From NCBI RefSeq assembly GCF_964355755.1, contig NC_092673.1, positions 8,997,001-9,061,000 on the forward strand: a stretch of 64,000 nucleotides of DNA. The letters run 5' to 3'. A model generated the notes under the pieces. The model was given only the letters and a program-made list of their open reading frames with translations. It ran no database searches and had not been told where the DNA came from. Shown here piece by piece: positions 1 to 10,180 of the stretch. This stretch comes from Antedon mediterranea. Lineage: Eukaryota > Echinodermata > Crinoidea > Comatulida > Antedonidae. Position 1 is the stretch's first letter, and each line of letters begins with the position of its first letter. The position numbers were made by a program, and so were the translations under genes.

Positions 1-332
1 GACTAAAAAATAGCAATGCAAAAAAACCCCTACATTTCAACTTATCGATAAGTTATATCCATGCAAAAATGTTGAAAAGATTTAAAAAATTTATGCAAAA
101 CAGGATGGCTAAAATTGTTTTGCATAAAAAGAGGAATAACTCCAGTACACAACCTTTGCAAGTTGCAGACATTGAAATAAAAAAAAAATCAACTAAGAAA
201 CCAAATTTTATAATGAATCTGTTACCATGTATACAATTCATAACTTGTCGCCATCTTATTTGACTAAAATTATTATTATTGATAATTAATTACTTCATTT
301 TCTTCTTTCAATTTAAAATACATTTTTTTTAG

Positions 333-480
333 AATGAAGAAAGTTATTGAACTGCTGAAACAAAATGGCTACAGAGCAAGTAGGACTCATTTTGATCCTG
401 TTGCAGTGCGGACAAATGCTGACATGCATTCATTTCTTGAGATTCTAACAAGTAATAGTCAACCTACAAGTAGGCCATAA
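333..480 (+). CDS. Terminal exon of a TRM1-family tRNA (guanine-26) dimethyltransferase-like gene (partial)
   Basis: A pyrimidine-rich tract ending in AG at 331-332 is followed by an open frame of 48 residues that stops at TAA 478-480. The peptide contains GYRASRTHFDPVAVRTNA, which matches the C-terminal block of TRM1-type methyltransferases and looks closest to the TRMT1L paralogue. TRM1 proteins methylate G26 of tRNA using S-adenosylmethionine. Only the last exon is visible; the rest of the gene should lie to the left of the window. I take 333 as the splice boundary. The in-frame ATG at 334 is internal to the protein and is not a start codon. The remainder of 1-330 looks intronic. Family assignment is from memory of the motif; TRMT1 versus TRMT1L cannot be settled here. 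Confidence 0.68.
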
Positions 481-922
481 TACAAGCATTTTTTATTTGT
501 TTCAGGGCTCACCAACAACAAGCAATATCTCAAATACTTAATAGTCAAATTTCAATAGATGTCCTATGTTGTGCTTGGCATGAATGAATTCACCTTCATT
601 AATAACACAAGTATAGTCTTGTATTCTCATATTTGAACATATTATTGTTTGTATTATAGTCAAGTCAAGCTCTGAAGGGTTGGGGAGGAAGGAGTTCAGG
701 TGTTTATTTTTATGTCAAAAATGAAGTTATACTACATTATAATTAGTATTATTTACATTTCTATTTTGATAATCCAATGTTAGCAAAATATTTTTGCAGG
801 TTTAAGTCATTTCTTTTATTGATCATTCAATTGATTTAGTCAGTGATTTAAATTTGAGTTCTTATGTTATTGAGTAATTTTACTTTGATGTGTCCACACA
901 ATCAAGCATTCATGAATTTAAT

Positions 923-928
923 AATAAA
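923..928 (+). promoter_or_regulatory. Candidate polyadenylation signal of the TRM1-like gene
   Basis: AATAAA lies about 440 bp after the stop codon of the terminal exon, in an AT-rich 3' UTR-like stretch. It is the first canonical hexamer I see downstream on this strand. Such hexamers are frequent in AT-rich DNA, so support is weak. Confidence 0.35.
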
Positions 929-2648
929 AAAATCAATCTATATTTTATCAATCTGATGTATTGTAACTATTAATAATCTGTTCAAATAATTTCATTTGGC
1001 TTTGTATGATTATTTTTTGATGAAGTTTCTTTTTTTTTCTAAGCCAAAAAAGTATTGTTACATACCACTACAGTTTCAACCTTTCATCGTCAGGTGATTC
1101 ACTCACACAAAATAATAATAATCTTATAATTCCTTGAAAAGAACAGATATTCATTAGGTATTCCTCTTCTTGGATCTTCCTCTTAACTCTCTGTCAGTCT
1201 TTATGATTGCATGTCAAAACTTAACTGTCTGCTTCTGCTTCTAGTTTGGAAACAATTTAGCAATCATTTAAAAATGTTATATTTATTTTGCTGTAGCTAT
1301 GAGTTTGTCAGATAATAGTCTTTGAATTACTGCACTGAATATGTTACCATGACATCCAGCATTTTGAAACGTTCAATGTATTTGAATTTTTCTCTAAAGT
1401 AAATCATCTTCCAAGAGTTAAATTTCTGGCTTTTAGGACTTATACCAGACAGCATTGTTACAACAGCTAAGTAGAAAACTCCAGCTAATGTAGAAACACC
1501 AACTTCTATGTAGTAAATAAAAATCAATACCAGCTAATGTAGAACGGTCAGCAGGTAGTAACGAAACTTGCCTCACAGCTAATGTAGTTAATATTTCTAG
1601 TTACCGTAATGTAGAAAATATTTTATATTTTACAAACCTATGTATAAATGCATCTGATCCAGTAAGATCATTTACAAAATTATCAAAATCTGAGTGAAAT
1701 GTTGACAAACAGGATGGATTGTGAATAATCTGAACAGACAAAAGACTAGCTGTTTACTGAATAGCTGTTGCTATTGCAGTCTCAAGTCTCAACAAAGCTT
1801 TAGTTTTCTGAATGCCCAAATCTGTTCATGATTTCTGCACTTCTGAAAAGGTGGCTTAATGTCATACCAACAAGAATGTGTTTCCACTTACCGTTGTAAT
1901 CCAGTAAAGATAACTAAAAAATAGGGTGAACCTAGAAGAAATTGTAACAGAATTTTTGTTTTGTTTTGTCTGGTAAATATGGTTCAAATGAACATCATAT
2001 CTAACGTTTACCAACTTCGGACATCGGGAAGTGGGTTAATTAGCATAAATTTAAAATGGCCATTTGCTATTTTGAAGCCCCATATCTCCTTGGATTTAGA
2101 CCAGTAAGTGCATTGTGAGTAGATATAAATTAATGTGATATTAAACATTCTAATTAGCATAATTAAATTCCCATATGACGTACCTATGACGTCATATATT
2201 ATGTTATAACTGCTTAAATGGCATTATACACGGCTGTTTCACTCTATGGTTTAATCTAGAAAAAAGTAAAGCACCCGAATCTCCGCGCGAGTTTTCGTAT
2301 TTGTTTACTTTTCAACGAAATATACACACTTAATATGCCTATTTAAATTAAGTTTATGATGTTGTATGTAATTATTATGAAAAAATGAAATAACAATGTG
2401 AATGAAAATTAATTTTAAGTAAGTAAGTAAAGAGTCATATTAAATACAAAAAAATAAAAAATCCAGAATTAACAAAATAATTTACACTCGGAAGTACAAG
2501 AAAAAACAGCGATTTGCGAAGTTGACAAAAACCTTCATAAATATTCAATGTTTTTGGTTACTATTCTAATTTATCATGATGTATAATAACAAATACATAA
2601 AACATTATTTTATTGTGTTTCAAATAATATGACTTTATAAAGATGTCA
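929..2648. other. AT-rich intergenic stretch without recognisable genes
   Basis: No frame with protein-like composition is seen. A small patch at 1463-1617 repeats CAGCTAATGTAG or close variants five times at irregular spacing. Around 2080-2230 there is text of the kind often seen in degenerate repeats (CCATATCTCCTTGG, repeated GACGTCAT), but no boundaries can be drawn. Confidence 0.5.
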
Positions 2649-3549
2649 CTAGGCCTAAGTGTCGTATAACATCCCAAAGCCGAACATAGCCAAAGATCTT
2701 TAAACCATACCTTATATATTTTTTTATTTTTTTTTATTTATTTCATACTCATCCAACAGCGAGTAACCCGCCAATTACAGGATGGATAAACTATTTAAAA
2801 TTTCACAAGACAAACATATACACAAGATGCTCTACATAAACAAAGACTTATTATTAAGTCTTTGGGAGTGGAGTTGTAAATTGTCATGAGAAAAAAACCC
2901 TGACATATGACAGGACTTGAACCCAGGACCCTTAGATTGGTAGCCAAGCATCATAACCACCAAGCCACAATACTCGCAAGCAAGCAATTGATTGAAAAAA
3001 TACAGAAATATCGCCATTTGATACTGAATGTGTCGACACGAACAAACGAACAGATATGGAACGCCAAGAGTGCATCATTAAAACTGCATTCGACATATTA
3101 AAAATAAATTTAAAAGAAATAAATATTATACATTACATGGTTAAACCATGGACGTATAATTACATCTCGTCTTCTTATAACGAACAATATAGGCCTACCA
3201 AGCAGCGTGTTGCGAACATGTGCATGGGGAGGGCCATAAGAAAGCTTTACATTTCACACATGCATTGTATACGGTCAAACCTTACCCGCCGCTGAAAAAG
3301 GGGCCGTTTTGACCTGGTTTGCCATGCTTATGATATTTCGTGTGCTAATCGAGTCGAATGCAGTTTTAAAGATGCACTCTTGGCGTTCATATCTGTTCGT
3401 TTTCGTTTGTTCGTGTCGACACATTCAGTATCAAATCAAATGGCGATATTTCTGTATTTTTTCAATCAATTGCTTGCTTGCGATAAGGTATGGTTTAAAG
3501 ATCTTTGGCTATGTTCGGCTTCGGGATGTTATACCACACTTAGGCCTAG
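2649..3549. mobile_element. Palindromic (fold-back) element with arms of about 190 bp
   Basis: The left arm is 2649-2714 plus 2974-3095 and the right arm is 3352-3549. The right arm reads as the near-identical reverse complement of the two left pieces joined together, for example CTAGGCCTAAGTG at the outer end and CTGCATTCGAC at the inner end. The loop is 3096-3351. The left arm alone is interrupted by 259 bp (the SINE). No open frame of note is present, so this is a nonautonomous element or a recent inverted duplication. I found no convincing target-site duplication. Confidence 0.8.
2715..2973 (-). mobile_element. tRNA-derived SINE inserted into one arm of the palindrome
   Basis: On the minus strand the element begins GTATTGTGGCTTGGTGG. 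It carries an A-box-like TGGCTTGGTGG (2957-2967) and a B-box-like GGTTCAAGTCC (2913-2923) at tRNA-like spacing. It ends in an A-rich tail (the T-rich run 2715-2740 on the plus strand). Its borders are fixed by comparison with the uninterrupted right arm of the palindrome, where the flanks join directly. A clear target-site duplication is not visible. Confidence 0.82.
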
Positions 3550-3566
3550 GTTAGGCTAGGCTATAG

Positions 3567-3665
3567 GGGTCGTCGGTTTCGTGTTATGGGTCGTCCCATT
3601 CTAGGTCGTCCAATTCGAGGTCGCCCGGGTCGTTGGGGTTGTCCAATTCGAGGTCGTCGCTTTCT
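3567..3665 (+). repeat. Degenerate GGTCGTC-type simple repeat
   Basis: GGTCGTC and close variants (GGGTCGTCCCATTC, AGGTCGTCCAATTC, AGGTCGTCGC) recur about seven times with irregular spacing. There is no coding content. Confidence 0.6.
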
Positions 3666-3699
3666 ACACACCCACAAAATATATGCTGTATGTGACGGC

Positions 3700-4046
3700 G
3701 ATAAGCACTATCGATGACTGGGCTCTGGCCCACTGAAAGTTGCTACGCCGTGAGGCCTAGCTCAGTCCTAGGCCCCTGCAAGTTTGAATCCCCTTTTTTT
3801 TTTTTTTTTAATTAATTAAATTGATAATTTAAATTTGTTATAATAATAATACAATGATAATGTTACAAATATACTACAGTATTTAACATTTTTATCCCTT
3901 ACATGTTATTAATCTCCTAGAGGCTTACTTAATACAATACCTCTAGAGAGACTGTTAGAACTATTAGGATATTATTCTTAGATATAAAGATATATATACA
4001 TTCTATTGTTTCGACAGTTACAACTTGTCGTGATTGATACACAAGT
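3700..4046. other. Non-coding spacer
   Basis: AT-rich spacer with a T13 run at about 3797-3809. A tRNA-like box pair just before it is too closely spaced to be a tRNA. No gene is seen. Confidence 0.4.
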
Positions 4047-4127
4047 ATATGGTGGTTAGTATGGTGCGCCATTATATGGTGGTTAGTATGGTGCGCCATT
4101 ATATGGTGGTTAGTATGGTGCGCCATT
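4047..4127. repeat. Three perfect tandem copies of a 27-bp unit
   Basis: The unit starts ATATGGTGGTTAGTATGGTG and is repeated three times without mismatch. It is a multiple of three, so the minus strand reads as a nine-residue His-rich peptide (MAHHTNHHI) three times. Nothing around it suggests a real protein. Confidence 0.9.
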
Positions 4128-5411
4128 AATATTTATATAAAAAGAACAAGAATTTTATCTAAAAATGTAATACATTTTTTTTATTAGATTTTCATGACAG
4201 TAAACTCATTATGTCATATCTGCAAGAAAAAATTAAAAATCAAGTTATTTTTTATCATATTTGTCTGAAATTAATGCACAAAACCCCAATTTTATTTGTT
4301 CATCTTGTCGTTTAATCATGTTTAATGTATGGCCTCCGTAATGAATTGGATCAACTGATGTCCATTATGAAGGCTCACCTCGCATTCACGTCTCCAGCAA
4401 TACAAAATGAGATAATACCACCAAAAATATATAAATCAACAGAAGAGTGAACAAGTTGGTTGGTTATTTGAATTGATATACCAATAAAGAAAAGGTGTCA
4501 AGCAGCTTGCCTGTGTTTCAAATAAAGATTTTAAAAAAGAAACAAAATACAAAATACATACTTGTTTTTCTTTCTGAATTATTTGCAGTACCTCAAATAT
4601 GAAATGGTTTCACACATGTGGCCTAGTTGAAATTGCCTAAAACAGTCGGAAAGCCGCTTTGGTAGTGCATCACTGATTTCATTCATTGTGAGGATGTGCT
4701 TCGTGGAAAATGTTTGAATTTTTGCTATTTTAGTACACCTAAAAAATGGTATAATTTTGATATTAGATGAAATCAATAAACGTATTTCAATAGTTGAACT
4801 ACAAGCGTAAATAATGATAACAACTTTCATCTAAATTCCACATTTTTTGGTTTCGAGAAATGTCATTATTTTATGTATAACATTTTTTATTTATATTTTT
4901 TTTTAAATGATGGTAAAAATCATCCCACTAATCAAACCAAACCTACTACATTTCTGTTCTGCCATTTTCAATCTTTGTTTAAGTTTTTACGAACCTGGTA
5001 CGAATCATCCCGAACCAAGCCGTCTCCCTGTTAAATCGGTTCAATCCGGATGTCAATGAAAACAAAGGCCTAGGCCTATATAAAAAAAGTTGGTTTATTA
5101 TTATATTTAATATATATTTTGTCTCTGACTATTAGTAAGTAGCCAAATGAATCGGATACAATTTTGCAATTCACAACAATAGACACATAAATACTGACAT
5201 GAGCCATCTTCTGATACATTTTTATTGATATTTTGCATTAAATCATTGAAGTTCAAATTCAAACAATTACAACAGTATAATTAGATTAGCACATTCAACC
5301 AATACTATTTATGTCTCTTTTTTTTATAATGCACCTTTATTATGCTTGGCTTACTGCACCTTATAAACCTTTCAGTTTACTAATATCTCTAGAAAATTCC
5401 ATAAATAACTA
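4128..5411. other. AT-rich spacer without recognisable genes
   Basis: No convincing coding sequence, RNA gene or bounded repeat is seen. Short frames here have low-complexity composition. Confidence 0.5.
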
Positions 5412-5732
5412 TTAAACAACTACTATAACTACATAGAAATTCCATAAATAACTTAAATAATTATAATTGGTTTTTAATAACACCTTCAAATTAACCAACT
5501 TTATAAAAAAACTAGAGGGTACTCCGAGAGTACAAACCTCGATCCGCCTACTGTAAAATTCCCCTACATAAAATGTCCCCGGAATATATATTATATATAA
5601 ATAAAATTGAAACCTACTTAAGTTCAAGGTAATGCACACCATGTCATGGTCAGAGTAGTATGTGTCTATAATCTGAACAGAAATGCATTCTTCTCGGTTG
5701 ACGTAGATGTGATCTAAAAGTCTGTTGGTGTT
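5412..5732 (-). pseudogene. Helentron endonuclease, C-terminal end (separated piece)
   Basis: Reading the minus strand from the TTAA at 5733-5736 gives NRLLDHIYVN, then YYSDHDMVCI. This is the typical end of an exonuclease-endonuclease-phosphatase (EEP) domain, including the catalytic SDH motif. The rest of the same domain lies at 9472-9930 and ends at the matching TTAA (9468-9471). The two halves were one domain before the TTAA element landed. A small frame difference at the junction shows further decay. The frame runs on to a stop at 5412, but only the first 40 or so residues look like endonuclease. Confidence 0.75.
5519..5533. repeat. Perfect 6-bp stem hairpin downstream of the endonuclease
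   Basis: GTACTCCGAGAGTAC is a perfect inverted repeat with a 3-nt loop, about 110 bp beyond the end of the endonuclease motifs on the minus strand. Helitron and Helentron 3' ends commonly carry a short hairpin, so this is a candidate terminal structure. The exact element end is not determined. Confidence 0.4.
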
Positions 5733-6589
5733 TTAAGAGCCATTGTCTGTAAAAATCAAAGATTTGGTGGCAGATGTAAAAAAATGGATTTCTTTCAAAT
5801 TTTTACCATGAATAGACATTTCAATAAAAAGCATATCTACAACATTCATTTCAATTTTTAGCCTCCGTTGCCATGACAACGGTCAATTATCCAAATTTTG
5901 ATGTTTTTGCCATTTTTCACAGATTTTCTATAGTGAAAAAGTACAAACTTGTATACTTATTTTAACCAAAAATACTTACAGTATACAGTTTTTGTTTATA
6001 GCAGTGTAAACAACATGTATTGAGTTCCATTTAATGTAGAAAAAAAATAAATTACAAAATGGAGTTTGGTTGATACCATTATTTTAAAAAGGGGTGTTTT
6101 TAAAAAATATTTTTTTTATAAAAGTATACCTCATAAACGTACCTATAACTTCCAAAGTGGTGTTTTTAAATCAATGAGGTTTTTTAATTTGATAGTCAAT
6201 AGGTTTGTCAACATTAATCACGAAAAAAACACTGGGGTAAATTTCGTACATAGGTTTTGTGTTGCCAGGAAAATACGAAAAATACAAAAAATATAACAAT
6301 GATATCAACAAACAAAACACATGAAACACAATTTAAATATGGCTAATCCAATAATAAAATGTATATGTGGCTTCTCATAATGCTACTAGAGTCATACGAA
6401 TATTTTAGATAAAATAGGAGAATGTGTTGCCAGGTTTATTTCAATTAATTGCCAGAAAAACAGTATTTTGCATTGAAATATGTAATTGATGGAAAATAAT
6501 GTTAAACTTGGAAATAATTGCGTCAATGGTTTTTATAAATTTTTAAATCTATTTTGTGTAAAGAGATACAGAAAGACCTCCCAAAAAAT

Positions 6590-8225
6590 CTGACCTTGTA
6601 AATAGGTCATTTGAGGTCAAAAGAGGTCAGAATGCAAAACAGGACAGGTCCCCACTTTACTACAACTATTAATGTTTGATCAAAATTTACAAGATAGTTC
6701 ATAACAATTCTCAACAATTTTCTTATTTTACCTATAGTGTTACCTTAGCAACCATTTCTATGTGTAACTAAGGAAAGTAATTTTTTTTTTAACGTAAAAA
6801 ATGGCGTTTTTATAAATACAAAGAATTATTGATTGCATTTGTAATTTTTCTCAATTTTACTTCTACTGCATTCCATTAATGACAAACTTGACCTTGTAAA
6901 TTCATTCATTTTGAGGTCAACATTTTACCCTAGTAACTGTTTCTATGCGAAAATTTCATAAAAATTAAGGGGTTTTTCATAAATACAAAACATTTTTTCT
7001 ACATAGTTTTACAAATTACATTTCTACTTTTTGCCAAATTTACTTTAAATACTGAATCCTAATAATCTCAGAAAGAAAGTCTTGACGAATCTGAATAAAG
7101 GTAAAAAAAATGACCTTTAGTGTTATCTTAAACCTGTTTACGTAACAAATGATATTTTAAAAAAAAATTAAATATGGAGTTTCATGAAAAAAAAAATTGT
7201 TTACATATTGAGGTCAAATGACATCAACATTTTACCTATAGTGTATTGTAGCAACTGTTTCTATACGTAACTAATACAATATTTTTAATATGGGGTTTCA
7301 TGACTACAAACAATTGATTACATAGCTTTACTACCTTTTCCCAAATTTACTTATCTACTGAATCCCAGAAAATGTCTGACCTTGTGAAAGGGTCATTTGT
7401 TGGGTCAAGTTATGTCAAAATGTATTATTTATGTTATCTTAGAACCTGTTTCTATGCATAACTAAGGATAATTGTTTTTTTAAATACAGTTGAACCTCCC
7501 GTAAGTGGCCACCCTCGGGAGCTGGAAAAGTGGCCGCTTACGGGCGGTGACCCCTTACGGGAGGTTCTGCCGATAAAGGGCCAAAATCACTTATTATGGC
7601 TATATACGATATTCTTAACGAAACGAGCCTCTCAATTTTCCAGCTAATTGTAGGCCTATTATTATTTATAATCAGGTGGTTTAGTATTTTTTAGCATTTT
7701 CAGACAAATTTTAAAAACTTTTATCATATGAAAAATGGTCGGTCAAAATCTGTGTAGTTTTCTCATCTCTTCACAGTAATGTTTTTAAAACCTCTTCAAA
7801 ATAAAGCTAATATATAAAGAAATACAATATACATGCACCTCTAATTCATAGGTCCATGCAATAAGTATTGCATTTTTCGATTGGCCGCTTACAAAAAATC
7901 TCATTTTTAGTATAAAAAGGTGCCCGCAGCTGCTTACGGTAAGCACCAAATGCACTAATTAGATAGGAAGAACAAACAGGCTTTTCAAAGTGCGTCCGTT
8001 AAGGGAGGTGGCCGCTGTAAATAAAATATGGGGTTTTCATGAATAAAAATAATCACAGAAGAAAGTGCTTAAGAATATGACCTTGTGAAACGGTAATTTG
8101 AAAATGCAAATAAGGCATGCCTGCTAATAATCTACAAATTTAAATTTGTATGAGATAAATATGCAAAATCTAAAGAATATCTCATTTTTAGTTACCATAG
8201 TAACTGTTGCTATGCATAACTAAGG
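6590..8225. repeat. Degenerate tandem repeat array inside the TTAA element
   Basis: A loose unit of roughly 200-300 bp recurs with the order: GACCTTGTNAAxxGGTCATTTG, then a CCTATAGTGTTA/CCATAGTAAC-like block, CTGTTTCTATGC, GTAACTAAGG and a TATGGGGTTTCATGAATAC-like block. Copies start near 6592, 6890, 7105, 7377 and 8073. The penultimate copy is split by the MITE at 7487-8017. Copies are heavily diverged and non-coding. Confidence 0.6.
7487..8017. mobile_element. TA-flanked MITE (Tc1/mariner-like)
   Basis: The left end is CAGTTGAACCTCCCGTAAGT. The right end reads, as reverse complement, CAGCGGCCACCTCCCTTAAC. A TA dinucleotide flanks each side (7485-7486 and 8018-8019). The shared ACCTCCC..TAA core and the TA duplication fit a nonautonomous Tc1/mariner-type element. 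A second subterminal GGCCGCTTAC motif recurs inside. It splits one unit of the surrounding tandem array, so it is younger than the array. Confidence 0.65.
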
Positions 8226-8546
8226 GAAATTAAATAATTATCAGATAATTATTAATTAATAATTAATACTGAATCCAACCATCACAGTAAAAAAAATATA
8301 GAATTTAAAACCAATATTTAATAATAAAGTGTGATATTTTACATGCTGACCTTAAATGAAATGAAATTTCAAATCAGGGCTTCAATATTTGTTATGTAGC
8401 ATTAACATACCTGAGTATATCATTGACTTTTGATTGGTTCTATTTTGGGGAGGGAAAGTGGTGGATCCAGGACTTTTAAATAGTTAGGGGGTTGAAGGCG
8501 AGGGTCTAAAAACTTGCAGTTTATCTTTTTGTGGTTATAGTTGGTC

Positions 8547-8565
8547 GGGGTGGGGGGGGGGGGGG
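8547..8565 (+). repeat. Poly-G tract
   Basis: GGGG, one T, then 14 consecutive G residues, in otherwise AT-rich DNA. It could form a quadruplex as single strand but has no gene context. Confidence 0.8.
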
Positions 8566-9471
8566 TGGTAGTCGAAAGTGGTGGTGGATGGGCATGTGGG
8601 ATCTGCTTAGGTTAGCAAATAAAAGAAGTAAACAAATGAAAGAGGAGCTTCAAAATAAGAGAGGAGTAATCTGTTGCAAAGATTAAAATTCACAACGATC
8701 TGATAATTTATTCAAGTTTCCCGAGGATATAACCTATAAAATGACATTAAAACTGGGAATTACAGAATCTATAATTAAAAATAATTTTTTTTTCTCACAA
8801 CACAACTAGAACTATATAAAACATTAAGAATTTTTCTGACCAATGAGTTTCAAATCAAATAATCAAAGAAAATAAAATGTTTTTACTAATATACCATGTT
8901 TTTTTTTTTATAAAAATGCCTATGTTTCTCGCAACACTGCTTGTAGATTTTAAATTTACCCCAGTATTTTATTTTAGAAATCAATTATTAAACATTAGAA
9001 CTACCTATTTGTAATAAATCAGCTAAAAAAATACACCACTTTGGGCGTTATGGTGAAGTAAAGTTTAGTTGCATTGAACAATTTAAAAAAAGTGAAAAAC
9101 ACCCCTTTTTAAATAAATGGTATCTCCCAAGGTATGAAATAAAAAAAAATAAAAAAATTTGAAACAGGTACACAATGCATTGTTATTATGCATACACTAA
9201 TTATTTTTTATAATTAAATGAACAACACAAAAATATCGTTCATCAAAGTAGTACCAATATCCATTTTAAAAAACCTTAAAAAAGGACAAAATTTGTCAAA
9301 AACACAAATTTGGCCGTTGCCATGGAAATATACGTGTGAAATAAAAAATACTTCATATCTGATTTCTCTCAACACATATATAGCCATGTGCAAAATTTGA
9401 AAGAAATCCATTTTTTTGAGTCTGCCACTCTTTTTGATATTTCTTTGATTCTTACAGACAATGGCTCTTAA

Positions 9472-10180
9472 CATGCTGGTAAAAACCCAACTGATTCATA
9501 ACTTGTAAAATGGAATGATTTGAATTGTTCACAAGATCAAAATTGAAGTCTCCCAGAATGACAGTTAGGATGTCTTTTTGTGTCCTAATTAGGTCTTGGA
9601 GCTGATTGGTAAATGTTACAGGACTCAGAGATGGCAGCCTGTAAACAGTAATCACGTTGACATATGTAGAAGCTTTGGAAATAGATATAGCTGTATATTC
9701 AAACCGTTTTGCAGATAATTTAAGTTCGACAGGTGCAACATTCCGAACAGCTAATGTCATCACACAACCTCCTCGTCCCTGTGTAGAAGGTCTGTCAGCT
9801 CTGAAGCACATTGCGTCTGGAAGTATATGTTGACTGTCAGTGTCATTAAGGTTATGTCCATTTTTCAGAAATGTCTCTACACAACAGAACACATCAGTTG
9901 GAAAAACCATATGATCGAATTTCAAATCTTCAAAATGTTCTAGGTAGGATCGTATATTAAGAAGTCGGATCTTTAAGATAGATTGAAGAGCAACTTGAGT
10001 AGAATGAAGCTCATTGTGTGTCACCAGATTGCTTCTAAGACGATCCATTTCTTCAAGCAATGCTAAATTGACCCAAATGGCACTTGCATCAAATCCAAGA
10101 AGATGTAAATCTTGTAATGTCTTGACTCTGCTGAGTGCGACATAAGCTTGGCCTGGCATAAAACGGCTCTTGCCTGACAT
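9472..10180 (-). pseudogene. Helentron helicase motif VI end fused to EEP-type endonuclease
   Basis: The frame opens with MPGQAYVALSRVKTLQDLHL, the PIF1-family helicase motif VI. It then runs directly into an EEP endonuclease domain with a catalytic-Glu block CCVETFL (residues 99-105) and GDFNFDL (210-216). A helicase-endonuclease fusion on one polypeptide is the hallmark of Helentrons (RepHel-EN). The domain is cut at the TTAA insertion, and its last motif (SDH) is found near 5645-5655. The frame reaches a stop at 9452 inside the inserted element. Confidence 0.82.

Larger units (their letters stand above)
5737..9467. mobile_element. 3.7-kb TTAA-flanked element with long terminal inverted repeats
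   Basis: TTAA at 5733-5736 and 9468-9471 flanks the element. The ends begin GAGCCATTGTCTGTAA on one side and its reverse complement on the other, with 25 of the first 26 positions matching. Weaker inverted similarity continues inward for roughly 550 bp (5737-6300 against about 8880-9467), for example a shared GGGGTGTTTTT block and ACTGGGGTAAATTT. No transposase is encoded. The interior is non-coding repeats plus a nested MITE. TTAA duplication is typical of piggyBac and Kolobok superfamilies, but these termini do not clearly match either. It is inserted in the Helentron endonuclease. Confidence 0.85.

Noticed and set aside
3757-3810. tRNA-like TAGCTCAGT and GTTTGAATCCCC followed by a T run
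   Set aside because: The two boxes are only about 24 nt apart, too close for a tRNA, and no cloverleaf can be drawn. At best a broken SINE head.
4579-4830. Minus-strand frame of 83 codons
   Set aside because: No recognisable motif, no splice context and AT-rich composition; likely chance.
9214-9474. Minus-strand frame of 86 codons near the Helentron
   Set aside because: It lies inside the right inverted repeat of the TTAA element and has random composition.
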